Origin: Acidipropionibacterium jensenii DSM 20535
Lineage (GTDB): Bacteria; Actinomycetota; Actinomycetes; Propionibacteriales; Propionibacteriaceae
Assembly (NCBI RefSeq): GCF_000425285.1
Contig: NZ_AUDD01000007.1
Coordinates: 1 to 64,000, forward strand
Direction: 5' to 3'
Length of the DNA: 64,000 nucleotides
The translations under genes were made by a program, and so were the position numbers. The notes below the pieces were generated by a model. That model was not told the origin of the DNA. It searched no databases and worked only from the letters and a program-made list of their open reading frames with translations. This document shows, piece after piece, positions 16,589-24,541 of this stretch. Within the stretch, counting starts at the first letter, position 1; the number at the start of each line of letters is the position of its first letter.

Positions 16589-17040
16589 TTTTGCTCCTCG
16601 GGGATCTCGGGGGCAGCTGGCGGGTTGGTGGTTTTGATCTGCTGCTCACACTGTGCGGCGAGTTTCTTCCAGTCGGCCGAGTCGCCTTTAGATTTGCGGA
16701 GGATGGCGAGCCGTTCGAGTTCGGCGGTTTCGCATTCGCGTCGGACAGCCCATTGGGCGATGGGCATCGCGATCAGGTACAAGGCGATAGCGAGGAGGAT
16801 CGCGGGCGTGTTGTGGGCGATCTGCCAGATGAGTGCGATGTACAGGGCGATGCACACGGCGTTGATGACAGCGACGACAGTGCGCCAATTGGTGAATGGC
16901 ATGGGTCGGTCCTTTCGGTGGGGTTGTGATGCGGCGACGACTCTGTGGGCGTCGGCCATGGCCTCGCGGTAGTAGGCGGCTTGCACTTCAGGGTCGGTTG
17001 ATGCGGCGCGCCTGATTCGGTCCTCGCGATCAGAGGTCAT
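16585..17040 (-). CDS. Two-TM phage membrane protein, 151 aa
   Basis: ATG at 17040 overlaps the upstream stop. Residues ~50-95 hold two hydrophobic helices (VVAVINAVCIALYIALIW and AILLAIALYLIAMPIAQW) separated by IAHNTP; the C-terminal half is charged and helical. It could be a membrane-bound early protein; it lies far from the expected lysis cassette so I do not call it a holin. Confidence 0.6.
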   Translation of the reverse strand: MTSDREDRIRRAASTDPEVQAAYYREAMADAHRVVAASQPHRKDRPMPFTNWRTVVAVINAVCIALYIALIWQIAHNTPAILLAIALYLIAMPIAQWAVRRECETAELERLAILRKSKGDSADWKKLAAQCEQQIKTTNPPAAPEIPEEQK

Positions 17041-17291
17041 GCTTCGCCCTGCCCGTCGAAGAAGTCCCGGATGAAGTCGGGGTCGTCGTAGGTGTCGAGG
17101 ATTTTGCGGATCTCGTCTTGGGCGGTGCGGATCCCGTTGACGAATCCGTGAAGGTAGATGGGGGGGAATTCGCCGTTCGCCGGGTCGTTCTTGCGGTCTA
17201 TTTCGGAGAGGTCGTTGTGGAGGTTGGCGAGGATGCATTGGACCTCGACCTGCTCGGCCTTGCGGAGTCCTTCGTTGGTGAGGATGTGCAT
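17037..17291 (-). CDS. Small phage protein, 84 aa, unknown
   Basis: ATG at 17291. Helical and acidic, with EVQCILANLHNDLSEIDRKN and a C-terminal DDPDFIRDFFDGQ segment. Ends in an ATGA overlap with the membrane protein gene. Unrecognised. Confidence 0.6.
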   Translation of the reverse strand: MHILTNEGLRKAEQVEVQCILANLHNDLSEIDRKNDPANGEFPPIYLHGFVNGIRTAQDEIRKILDTYDDPDFIRDFFDGQGEA

Positions 17292-17293
17292 GG

Positions 17294-17488
17294 TCAGTCC
17301 TCCTCGGGGTAAGTGACGACGGGGCAGTCGTAGTGGTAGTGGCGGCCTTGCTCGCGTGCGTTGTTGACGGCTTGCTCTCGGTCGGGCCAGTCGGAGATGA
17401 CCGATCCGTCCGGCCACTTCTGGACCCTGTAGACGATCCACCGGTCTGTGGTGGGGATGGGGAAGACGACGATGCGTGTGATCTTCAT
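17294..17488 (-). CDS. Small phage protein, 64 aa, unknown
   Basis: ATG at 17488 is preceded by a 23-bp leader that occurs identically before the methyltransferase gene at 18456. Beta-like N-terminus (KITRIVVFPIPTTDRWIVYR) and a conserved-looking DREQAVNNAREQG stretch. Similar small WPDREQA proteins are common in phages but have no known role. Confidence 0.6.
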   Translation of the reverse strand: MKITRIVVFPIPTTDRWIVYRVQKWPDGSVISDWPDREQAVNNAREQGRHYHYDCPVVTYPEED

Positions 17489-17491
17489 GGT

Positions 17492-18481
17492 GGTGTCCTT
17501 TCGGGAAAGCGGTTTATGAGGCGTTTTCAGGACGCGATGGGGTCATGCTGTGCGGCGTCTAGTCGGGCCGTGGCCACATGCCGGTCGCCCTTCACTCCGA
17601 CGATGAGGTTCTGGTGCACGCGGGTGAGTGTGCGATTCGCCTTGAAGGGTCGCTCGCACATCATTTGCTTGGATCCGAGGGGGTCGAGGATCACGGCGTC
17701 GGTGACGATCCGGCAGCCTGCAGCGGTGAGAGCGTCCGAGGTGAGGGCTGGCAGTCCTCGGTAGGCGCCGTCGCGGTCCTTGATGTCTGAGACGACGACG
17801 GCCACGAAGCGGTCCTGCCGGAGGCGCTCCACCGTGGTCGAGAGGATCGTGCGGTAGGCGGTCTGGAAGTCCTCCCACCCCATGGTGGACAGGTCGGCGG
17901 GGTCGTCGGAGTAGCGCTCCAGGTCGCCGTAGGGCGGGCATGTCATGATCAGGTCGGCCTCCACCGCGTCGTCGAGGAGAGCATCGATGTCGGCGGAGTC
18001 GCCGCAGATCCACTGGGGTGGCATGTCGGGTGAGCCGAGGTCGGCCTGCCTGCGGTTGGCCTTCACTTGGTCTGCTGACAGGTCGACGCCGGTGTAGCGG
18101 CGTCCCATGCACGAGGAGACGACGCCGCGCACTGATCCGCCGGCGAAGGGGTCGAGGATCTGATCCCCTTCACGGGACCACCAGGCGATGATCAGCTCTG
18201 CGAGGGCTGGGTCGAAGATCGAGGTTCCGGCGTCGGATGAGCGGGATTTGACGCGCATGGTCGCCGAGTAGTCGTGGACGAGCTCGGGGCTGCGGCCGGT
18301 CTCGGAGTGGAGGCCGATGGCGTCCCACTGGCGTCTGCGGTCCTGCCAGCGTCCTTGTCTGCGGTCGAGGACGGAGAAGGGCGGCTCGAGGAATCGTCCT
18401 GCGAGGCCGGGGGTTGGCGGTGCGCTGTAGGTGAAGAGCTGATCGGGTGTGGGCATGGGGTGTCCTTTCGGGAAAGCGGTT
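17492..18481 (-). repeat. Duplicated 23-bp leader containing the ribosome binding site
   Basis: The same 23 bases occur at 17492-17514 and 18459-18481, each just upstream of a start codon. On the minus strand each has CTTTCCCGAAAG, a hairpin with 5-bp arms, whose 3' arm overlaps the AAAGGA Shine-Dalgarno sequence. This could hide the site. Only the two terminal 23-bp segments of the given span are repeated. Confidence 0.7.
17527..18456 (-). CDS. DNA adenine/cytosine-N4 methyltransferase
   Basis: 309 residues from ATG 18456. Motif I is visible as DPFAGGSVRG (~120) with FSM-binding context GVDLSAD, and the catalytic motif IV as TCPPYGDLERYS (~192). This is the N6-adenine/N4-cytosine amino methyltransferase fold, close to the SPPY-type enzymes found in phages. 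No restriction partner is adjacent, so it is probably an orphan enzyme that protects phage DNA. Confidence 0.8.
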   Translation of the reverse strand: MPTPDQLFTYSAPPTPGLAGRFLEPPFSVLDRRQGRWQDRRRQWDAIGLHSETGRSPELVHDYSATMRVKSRSSDAGTSIFDPALAELIIAWWSREGDQILDPFAGGSVRGVVSSCMGRRYTGVDLSADQVKANRRQADLGSPDMPPQWICGDSADIDALLDDAVEADLIMTCPPYGDLERYSDDPADLSTMGWEDFQTAYRTILSTTVERLRQDRFVAVVVSDIKDRDGAYRGLPALTSDALTAAGCRIVTDAVILDPLGSKQMMCERPFKANRTLTRVHQNLIVGVKGDRHVATARLDAAQHDPIAS

Positions 18482-18615
18482 GCTAAGGCTCTGGGAGGTG
18501 GTGGGGTGGGAAGATGTGCCGGGTCGGGCTGTGAGGCCGTCTCGTGGCAACCTCGCAGGGATGGTGGGCACAGGAAGAGCCGCGACGGTGTGGTCACGGC
18601 TCGGATGTCATGCAT

Positions 18616-18638
18616 CTACTCGAAAATTGTTCGAGTAG
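18616..18638. promoter_or_regulatory. Perfect palindrome upstream of the methyltransferase
   Basis: Arms CTACTCGAA (18616-18624) and TTCGAGTAG (18630-18638) with a five-base centre. It sits between the helicase-loader-like gene end and the methyltransferase leader. No T-run follows, so a protein-binding operator is as likely as a terminator. Confidence 0.5.
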
Positions 18639-18653
18639 TTGGCAGTAGATGTT

Positions 18654-19103
18654 TCAGCTGGGGATGTCCTTCCCGGGGAGCTGCCCTCTGGATCGTGCGC
18701 GGAGCTCGCGGATGAAGTCTGCGGACACCTGGTGGCGGCTGTCCTCGATCTGGGGGAGGCCGGATCGGTGCCCGTCGGCGATGGCGCGATTGGTGGCGCG
18801 CCTCCACGCGAGGTAGTCGTCCACGTCGGCGGGGGCACCGGTGAGAGTCGCCACGTCGAAGTCGTCGAGGCGGCGGGCCCTTATCCGGCGCACCTCAGCG
18901 AGGATGTGTCCTGGCTGGATCCACAGCTGCTCGCCGGGGTCGAGGGGCTTGGCGCCGATGACGGCGACTGCGTCGAGGGAGTCCTGGAAGTTGGCGTCGG
19001 CGAGGGCTTCGGCCCATGCCTGTCGTGAGTCGTCGTTGAGTTTCATCGCCGGGCAGTAGGCGATGACTTTTCGGAGGACGGCTACTGCGTGTTCTCGGTC
19101 CAT
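18654..19103 (-). CDS. Putative helicase loader / replication accessory
   Basis: 149 residues from ATG 19103, overlapping the replication-initiation gene. It contains LRKVIAYCPAMKLNDDSRQAW and a PGHILAEVRRIRARRL helix, patterns seen in phage proteins found next to replication initiators. Function inferred from neighbourhood; could be a DnaB-loader-like protein. Confidence 0.5.
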   Translation of the reverse strand: MDREHAVAVLRKVIAYCPAMKLNDDSRQAWAEALADANFQDSLDAVAVIGAKPLDPGEQLWIQPGHILAEVRRIRARRLDDFDVATLTGAPADVDDYLAWRRATNRAIADGHRSGLPQIEDSRHQVSADFIRELRARSRGQLPGKDIPS

Positions 19104-19900
19104 TGGTGTCTCCTGTCTGCCTCGTCGGCGGCGCGGGCCTCGGCCATCCAGCGGTCCCAGTCGGGGCCGCCGGATCTGCTGGCGGGTGTTGAGTTGAGTT
19201 CTTGGTTGACGAATGAGGGCAGCGCTGTGGGGTGGGCGCCCTTCCGCTGCCATGCGGCGAGTCCTGGTCGGATCTGGTCGGCGGTGAGTCCGTCTTCGAG
19301 GAGCATCCGGAGTTGCTTCGAGGTCTGGCCGACGACGTTGCCGGGCGGGCGGACCTTGCAGTGCTCGATCCACTCGGCGACGAGGGTTCCGGCGTTGTCC
19401 GCCGGTGGCTCGATGACCTCGCCGGTGAGGGTCTCCTGGACCGGTGCGGGCGCCCCGTCGCCCCGTACCGTAGGTACGGAATGGGGTTCGGGTTCGGGGC
19501 TACACATTTGCTTGACGTTTGCTACACGTTTGCTAGACGGTTTGCTAGACGATTTGGCTCTATTGGCGGCTTTGCTCCGCCCTCCCTTGGCCCCACTGCG
19601 GGCGCGCTTTTCAGAAATCTCCGCCCGCACTTTGGCAGCATCGCGTGCTGAGGGCTGATAGGCGCCCCAGTCGTGGAACCTGAAACCGGTGCCGGTGACC
19701 TCCCACAGCCCGGCCTCCACGAGCCTGTCGGCGTCTCTCCTCCGGGCCCCGAAGGCGAGGACCATCCGCTCGGGCAGCTCACCGTCTGTGAGGTAGTCGG
19801 CGCACCACGACATGGCCGTGACCCACAGGCCGCGAGCCGACATGGGAAGGGCTGCGAACTTAGGGTGGGCGTGGAGCTTGTCGTCAACCTTCGCCCACAT
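19082..19900 (-). CDS. Phage replication initiation protein
   Basis: 272 residues. The N-terminal ~100 residues (MWAKVDDKLHAHPKFAALPM, then FRFHDWGAYQPS) form the winged-helix found in replisome organisers of actinophages; the middle is a low-complexity Lys/Ser linker; the C-terminal part (LVAEWIEHCKVRPPGNVV) resembles the DnaB/DnaD-like domain. It overlaps the loader-like gene by 22 nt. It probably binds the phage origin, which may lie inside this gene. Confidence 0.7.
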   Translation of the reverse strand: MWAKVDDKLHAHPKFAALPMSARGLWVTAMSWCADYLTDGELPERMVLAFGARRRDADRLVEAGLWEVTGTGFRFHDWGAYQPSARDAAKVRAEISEKRARSGAKGGRSKAANRAKSSSKPSSKRVANVKQMCSPEPEPHSVPTVRGDGAPAPVQETLTGEVIEPPADNAGTLVAEWIEHCKVRPPGNVVGQTSKQLRMLLEDGLTADQIRPGLAAWQRKGAHPTALPSFVNQELNSTPASRSGGPDWDRWMAEARAADEADRRHQWTENTQ

Positions 19901-20147
19901 CCGATCTCACCTCCTTCTCGTCTTCCTTGTTGAGCCAGTCCTCGCAGGTGGGGCAGAGTTCCATGGCTTCGTTCAGCGGGTCGTCGGTCACCCCGGTGAC
20001 GATGAACACTCCGCAGCAGGAGCACAGGGTGCATCCGCGTGGCATCGGCGGGTACAACTCCGGCTTGCAGAAGTAGCAGCGATGCACGTCGCCGACCGAC
20101 TTGTCATCACTCCACGTGCGGATACTCGGGACGGCGATGTTCGTCAT
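19884..20147 (-). CDS. Zinc-finger phage protein, 87 aa
   Basis: ATG at 20147 with AGGAGG eight bases upstream; another ATG at 20153 is too near the Shine-Dalgarno. It has CYFC, CTLCSCCG and CPTC pairs, enough for two zinc sites. Small zinc proteins are frequent in early regions; role unknown. Confidence 0.6.
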   Translation of the reverse strand: MTNIAVPSIRTWSDDKSVGDVHRCYFCKPELYPPMPRGCTLCSCCGVFIVTGVTDDPLNEAMELCPTCEDWLNKEDEKEVRSDVGEG

Positions 20148-20311
20148 CTCCATTCCTCCTTCTGGTATCTCTGTCGCCATGTGCGCCTGGACCATTGGTT
20201 CCAGATGCGTTTCATCTGACGGACCGTATTCGGCTTGAATGGGACGATCCGACGGGCTTTGAAAACGTCTTCCTCGAAGCCGTTCATACTGCGTTCCAGC
20301 TTCCCTTTCAC
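20144..20311 (-). CDS. Small basic phage protein, 55 aa
   Basis: GTG start at 20311 overlaps the upstream TGA (GTGA), its end overlaps the zinc-finger gene region. Very basic (VKGKLERSMNGFEEDVFKAR then RRTWRQRYQKEEWR). Might bind nucleic acid; unrecognised. Confidence 0.5.
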   Translation of the reverse strand: MKGKLERSMNGFEEDVFKARRIVPFKPNTVRQMKRIWNQWSRRTWRQRYQKEEWR

Positions 20312-20574
20312 GATTCCTCCTTGAGTCGTTCGATCTCGAAGTCGAGGTACTGCCGTGCCTTTTCCAGGTCCTCGATTGGGTGGCCTTTCAGTCGGGCGCG
20401 CCACGCGTATTTGACGACGTTTCCGAGGCAGAAGTCCATCGTCCTGGTGATGTCTATGCACTCGATGGGCCGGCCACATCCCGGGCACGGCGGACCGGCC
20501 GTGTAGTGCGATGGGTGATGGACTGGGTCGGATGGGAAGAAAGCATTCAGCGCGTCCTTGAGCGGGTCTGTCAT
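20308..20574 (-). CDS. DUF3310 domain protein
   Basis: 88 residues. The DUF3310 pattern is visible: HHPSHYT, ECIDITR, FCLGNVVKYAWRARLK and EDLEKARQYLDFEI. A CPGCG pair is inserted after HYT. The domain is frequent in phages and is sometimes annotated as a nucleotide kinase, though its activity is unknown. Starts by a one-base TGATG overlap with the methyltransferase gene. Confidence 0.85.
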   Translation of the reverse strand: MTDPLKDALNAFFPSDPVHHPSHYTAGPPCPGCGRPIECIDITRTMDFCLGNVVKYAWRARLKGHPIEDLEKARQYLDFEIERLKEES

Positions 20575-21533
20575 CACTCGCTCGACTCATCGAAAAGTGT
20601 CGGCAATGCCATCTCAGCCTCCACGTCATCGATGACGTGGCAGGCGGCCTGCCAGTATGACGGCTTCAGCTCGCACGAGACAGCACGACGGCCATGCCTG
20701 ACGGCGACGTACGGCTCGGAGCCGATTCCGCCGAATGGTGACAGGACCAGCTCCCCGGGATTGGAGTAGAGGAGCACGCAGCGGCGGATGAATTCGAGCT
20801 GCAATGGTGCGATGTGACGTTCGTCGGCGGACTCGCGGCCCATCCTGGCATTCAACGTCTCGGACTCGCGGATGGTGGTCCACACCGGGCCGAATCGTCC
20901 CTCGTCGTCGCCGTGGTCGAACCAGATCGGGCCGGCCCATTCGATCCAATCGTCATTGGTGACCTCACCCTCGGCTGCCAGATGCGGGATGGGGATGTCG
21001 TTGTGGCCTGGCTTCCGGAAGAGCAGCAGATAGTCTGCGAGCGCCGGCCTGCATGATGCCGAGTCTCGGTTCTTTGTCTGGAATGCCAGCGAGAACGCTT
21101 TCGTCCGGATCGACTGGGCCTGCGGGTCCTTCCAAATGGTTGCCTCGCCGTGGAAGATCCACCCCTCCTGCTGGAACAGTCGGATCACATCACCACGGAA
21201 GTCTGACATTCCGACGAACCCGTGAGTGGCTTTCGTGGTCGTCAACTGCTGCACATGAATGCACGCGATCCGTCCCGGCTTCGTGACGCGCAGCTGGTGG
21301 TCGACGATGAACCGGTAGTGGTCGAGGAATTGCCCGCGTGTCGCCGAGTTGCCGAGGTCCCGCACCGACGGAGAATAGGTGTACAGGCTGTCGAACGGCG
21401 GGGAGCAGACTGACAGATCAACGGAGTTGTCGTCCAATTCTGCGAGGCGCTCGCACGAGTCGCCGAGCATCAGGTGGGCATGCTTGGTGATGTGGTCGTC
21501 GGTCACGTATTTGGCGGTGTTTCCTGCGGTCAT
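20574..21533 (-). CDS. Phage DNA methyltransferase (amino type)
   Basis: 319 residues, ATG 21533 overlapping the helicase stop by 4 nt. The catalytic motif is CSPPFDSLYTYS (~43-54) and motif I/FGGIG at the C-terminal side (LSPFGGIGSEPYVAV, ~278), which is the beta-class order (IV before I). The middle has a long target-recognition region with FHGEATIWKDPQ. Together with the coupled SNF2 helicase it forms a pair seen in many phages. It probably modifies phage DNA against host restriction. Confidence 0.8.
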   Translation of the reverse strand: MTAGNTAKYVTDDHITKHAHLMLGDSCERLAELDDNSVDLSVCSPPFDSLYTYSPSVRDLGNSATRGQFLDHYRFIVDHQLRVTKPGRIACIHVQQLTTTKATHGFVGMSDFRGDVIRLFQQEGWIFHGEATIWKDPQAQSIRTKAFSLAFQTKNRDSASCRPALADYLLLFRKPGHNDIPIPHLAAEGEVTNDDWIEWAGPIWFDHGDDEGRFGPVWTTIRESETLNARMGRESADERHIAPLQLEFIRRCVLLYSNPGELVLSPFGGIGSEPYVAVRHGRRAVSCELKPSYWQAACHVIDDVEAEMALPTLFDESSE

Positions 21534-22834
21534 GCTGCGATCCTTTCGATGTTGCTGGCCCGCATTTCGGCGACCAGCGCGGAGGTGATTGATGATGCCT
21601 GCCGTTCTTTCCGGCGGACATTTGCGACGATCTGCTGCTCGATTGACGACACAATAATGTGGGCGTTCACGACGCGTTTCTGGCCGAACCGGTAGCAGCG
21701 TCGGATCGCCTGGTAGTACTGCTCGTAGGAGTCCGACATCCCGACGAAGATCATTCGTGCGCAGTGCTGATAGTTCAGTCCTTGGGATGCGATGGACGGT
21801 TTGGTGACCATTGTCTTGATCTTTCCGTCTGCGAAGTCGAGGAGCCGGGCTGCTTTTTCGTCGGGGTCCATTGAGCCTTTGACATTTACGGCTCCGGGGA
21901 TCAGCCGGCACAGCCGGTCCGCCTCGTCGTTCAGCCCGGCCCAGATCAGCCACGGCTCGTCCGGCTCGGCGGCGACGATGCGGGCGGCCTCTGAACATCT
22001 CGCGTCCAGGGTCTGTTTGCGGACGCGGGATCGGCCTTGCACGCCGCCGAGGTCGACGGCGAAGAGCGCGCCATCCTCGACCACCTCGGCGTCGACGGTG
22101 TGGCCGAGGATGTTCAGGCCGGGGAGGATGAAACCGTCGTCGTTGCCGCCCATGTCTGACGGTCGTGTGATCGCCACAGCCCATGTGGCCATCCATCGGA
22201 TCATCGGCCGGCGGGCGTGGCCTTTGAGGCGCCATCCGTCCTGATCGTGGACAAAATATGCCGCGAGCATCATGGTGCGGGTCATCTGGCCGAGGAATTC
22301 GGCCTGGTTGGTGAGCTCCTCCGGGTCGTTGGGTGCCGGGGTGGCGGTGCATGCGAGCCGGTTCGGCACGTCGTGGAAGGTGGAGATCATTGCGTCGCGA
22401 GTGGAGCCGGTAGAGTTCTTGAGGATGGATGCCTCGTCGAGCACCACTGAGTCGAGTGTCGCCGCGTCGAACCGGGCGATCATCTCGTAGGAGGTAACCC
22501 ACACTCCATCACCAGATATTTCGGACTGGTCGCGGATGTAGTGGGCGTGAACGCCGATCTTCGCGGCCTCTCGGACTGTCTGGCGGCACACGGCCAGCGG
22601 TGCGACGATCAGTCCGACGCCGCCGATCTGTCGTGACCATTCGACCTGCATGAGGGTCTTTCCGAGGCCTGTGTCGGCCCAGATTGCGGCGCGACGTACG
22701 TGGATGGCCCAGGCGACGATTCGCCGTTGCCAGTCGAACAGCATCGGATGGAGGTCATCAGGGTCTATTGTGCGACCGTCCTGCTCTGCGATGATGGCTT
22801 TACTGGCCAGAAATTCCGCATAGGTCTCGGTCAT
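21530..22834 (-). CDS. SNF2-type DNA helicase/ATPase
   Basis: 434 residues, start at ATG 22834 with GAAAGGA before it. Motifs: Walker A IWADTGLGKTLMQVEW (~55), Ia LIVAPLAVC, II as VVLDEAS, III CTATPAPND, and C-terminal SQGLNYQHC and a YQAIRRCYRFGQKR motif VI. It lacks a classical DEAD sequence, having DEAS. The gene is coupled to a methyltransferase, so a joint role in DNA modification or replication/remodelling is likely. Confidence 0.8.
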   Translation of the reverse strand: MTETYAEFLASKAIIAEQDGRTIDPDDLHPMLFDWQRRIVAWAIHVRRAAIWADTGLGKTLMQVEWSRQIGGVGLIVAPLAVCRQTVREAAKIGVHAHYIRDQSEISGDGVWVTSYEMIARFDAATLDSVVLDEASILKNSTGSTRDAMISTFHDVPNRLACTATPAPNDPEELTNQAEFLGQMTRTMMLAAYFVHDQDGWRLKGHARRPMIRWMATWAVAITRPSDMGGNDDGFILPGLNILGHTVDAEVVEDGALFAVDLGGVQGRSRVRKQTLDARCSEAARIVAAEPDEPWLIWAGLNDEADRLCRLIPGAVNVKGSMDPDEKAARLLDFADGKIKTMVTKPSIASQGLNYQHCARMIFVGMSDSYEQYYQAIRRCYRFGQKRVVNAHIIVSSIEQQIVANVRRKERQASSITSALVAEMRASNIERIAA

Positions 22835-22853
22835 GTCTTTCCTTTCGGACATG

Positions 22854-22878
22854 AAAAAAGCACCCTGGGCGGGTGCTT
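22854..22878 (-). terminator. Rho-independent terminator
   Basis: Minus-strand hairpin AAGCACC / GGTGCTT with a 7-nt loop followed by TTTTTT. It lies before the helicase gene's ribosome binding site, so it stops transcription coming from the RusA side or acts as an attenuator for the helicase-methyltransferase operon. Confidence 0.8.
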
Positions 22879-22899
22879 GGTGGGTTGCGGGGGTGCTGG

Positions 22900-23289
22900 T
22901 CAGAATGGGACGAGCTGGGTGCTGATGATGATGTCGAGGGCGTGCCAGCCTTTGACCAGGTCGTCGTCTTTGCGGGATGGGAGGTAGCAGATCTGGCCGA
23001 CGTGCGTGGAGTCATCATCAGCCCAGATTCCGGCGTCGGTCATCCCGTCGATAGCAGCTTTCAATGTCGGAGCACAGCCGTCTGAGTCGAGGCCTCGTCC
23101 GGCACGGAATCGTGCACGGCAGGCGACGAGGACCGGCCCGTCAATCGGGGTGAGCTGCTGGCGGGCGAGCACGGCAGATCGGCGTCTGACAGCGGCGACA
23201 CGTCTCGCCTTCTCCCGCCAGTGCAGCCGGTCATTCGACGTGACCCACTCATTCGCGGGGACCTCGATCCTGATCCTCTGATCTGTCAT
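22900..23289 (-). CDS. RusA-like Holliday junction resolvase
   Basis: 129 residues. The family pattern is visible: NDRLHWREKARR near the N-terminus, then GRGLDSDGCAPTLKAAIDGMTDAG and IWADDDSTHV with the conserved acidic residues. RusA-family enzymes cut four-way junctions formed in phage replication and recombination. Overlaps the cytosine methyltransferase gene by 4 nt. Confidence 0.85.
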   Translation of the reverse strand: MTDQRIRIEVPANEWVTSNDRLHWREKARRVAAVRRRSAVLARQQLTPIDGPVLVACRARFRAGRGLDSDGCAPTLKAAIDGMTDAGIWADDDSTHVGQICYLPSRKDDDLVKGWHALDIIISTQLVPF

Positions 23290-24359
23290 GCTGTGGCCTT
23301 CTCTGTGATTGATGGCAGCATGTCGGCTAGTGCGGCTTTCGCCTGCTGCGGGACGACGCCGTTTCCTGCGAGCTCGATTGACTCAGTGCGGGTGATTCCG
23401 GGCACGTCGCAGATCCAGCCGGCAGGTAGGCCTTGCATCCATTCGGTGAAGCGGGCCGACAGTCGGGGGGTGCCGTTGCGCCCAGGTTCGATGGGGTCCG
23501 GTGCTGGGATTCCGAACGCCTTCTCCTGGCGAGCGACGGTGTCGGCGTAACGTCCCCACTGACTGGTGATCATCGAGCAGTTCTCTGTTGTCGATGCGCC
23601 TCGCGATGCACGTGGCGTGTGGAGGATCGCGGTTTGCAGGTCTGCCCCGCCGTCCCCGTGGGCGCCCGGTCCCGTGGACGATGGGTCCCTCACAGTGGGC
23701 ATCAGGTCGAGGATCTGAGCGTCGAGGTAGCCGCGTGCGAGTCGGTGTTCATGAGAGGCCGACAGGGGGGGCCATCCCCGTGCGTCAGCGATGCGGTCGG
23801 GGTGCCAAGCAAGGACGAAGACGCGCTCGCGACGATGGCAGGCGCCGACATCGGACGCTCGAATGCTGCGCCATTCCGCATCGAACCCGAGGCCGGCCAG
23901 GTCTCCGAGAACACGGCCAAGTGCTCGGAGAACAGGCTTGCCGTCTGCGTCTCCCACAGGTCCCGGCTCGGATTCCAGGTCGCCAGCCGATGCGGCGCGG
24001 GCTGAGCGTGCGCCTGGGACGTTCTCCCAGACGACGATGGACGGCTTGATGACATGGATTGCTTCTCTCATTGATTCCCACAGATTGGATCTGGTGCCCT
24101 CGGTCATTCCGGCGCGACGTCCGGCGAGGGACACGTCCTGGCAGGGGGTGCCGCCGCAGATGATGTCGACGGTGGGCACGGTGTGCCACGACACGGCGGT
24201 GATGTCGCCGAGATTCGGGATGTCAGGCCAGCGATGAGCGGCGAGCTTGCAGGCTCCGGTGCTGATGTCAGAGGTCCACGCGACCTGCGCGTTCAGAACA
24301 GCGCAGACTGCCTGATCGAGACCGCCATAGCCGGTGCAGATCGAGCCGACGGTGAGCAT
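23286..24359 (-). CDS. DNA cytosine-5 methyltransferase (Dcm type)
   Basis: 357 residues, ATG 24359 with GGGAGG in front. Conserved motifs: I GSICTGYGGLDQAV, IV with the catalytic Cys GGTPCQDVSLAG (~71), VI VWENVPGA, VIII RERVFVLAW and the C-terminal X region ELAGNGVVPQQ. It is a full-length C5 enzyme, with no nuclease beside it, so an orphan that marks phage DNA. Confidence 0.9.
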   Translation of the reverse strand: MLTVGSICTGYGGLDQAVCAVLNAQVAWTSDISTGACKLAAHRWPDIPNLGDITAVSWHTVPTVDIICGGTPCQDVSLAGRRAGMTEGTRSNLWESMREAIHVIKPSIVVWENVPGARSARAASAGDLESEPGPVGDADGKPVLRALGRVLGDLAGLGFDAEWRSIRASDVGACHRRERVFVLAWHPDRIADARGWPPLSASHEHRLARGYLDAQILDLMPTVRDPSSTGPGAHGDGGADLQTAILHTPRASRGASTTENCSMITSQWGRYADTVARQEKAFGIPAPDPIEPGRNGTPRLSARFTEWMQGLPAGWICDVPGITRTESIELAGNGVVPQQAKAALADMLPSITEKATA

Positions 24360-24541
24360 GCGTTCCTCCCCTCGATGTTGTTCTGGATCACAGTTGCGAT
24401 GGCGTTGGAGAACTGGATCTGGCTGGTGGTGTTGTGCACGTCGAGTTGTGCGAGTGCGACCGCGGCCTCATGCCATCCGCCGAAGATTCTGCGGAGATCG
24501 AACGCGGTCTCGATGACGAAGCGGGACGGCTGCTGTCTCAT
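24293..24541 (-). CDS. Small phage protein, 82 aa, overlapping the C5 methyltransferase
   Basis: ATG at 24541 overlaps the upstream stop (ATGA) and the frame continues 67 nt into the methyltransferase gene, an unusually long overlap for this region. Residues 1-58 (RFVIETAFDLRRIFGGWHEA, then QLDVHNTTSQIQFSNAIATV) look like a real helical protein; the last ~20 residues lie in the overlap. Confidence 0.55.
   Translation of the reverse strand: MRQQPSRFVIETAFDLRRIFGGWHEAAVALAQLDVHNTTSQIQFSNAIATVIQNNIEGRNACSPSARSAPAMAVSIRQSALF

Noticed and set aside
16585-17040. Holin call for the two-TM protein
   Set aside because: No endolysin neighbour, and it lies in the early small-gene block, not after tail genes.
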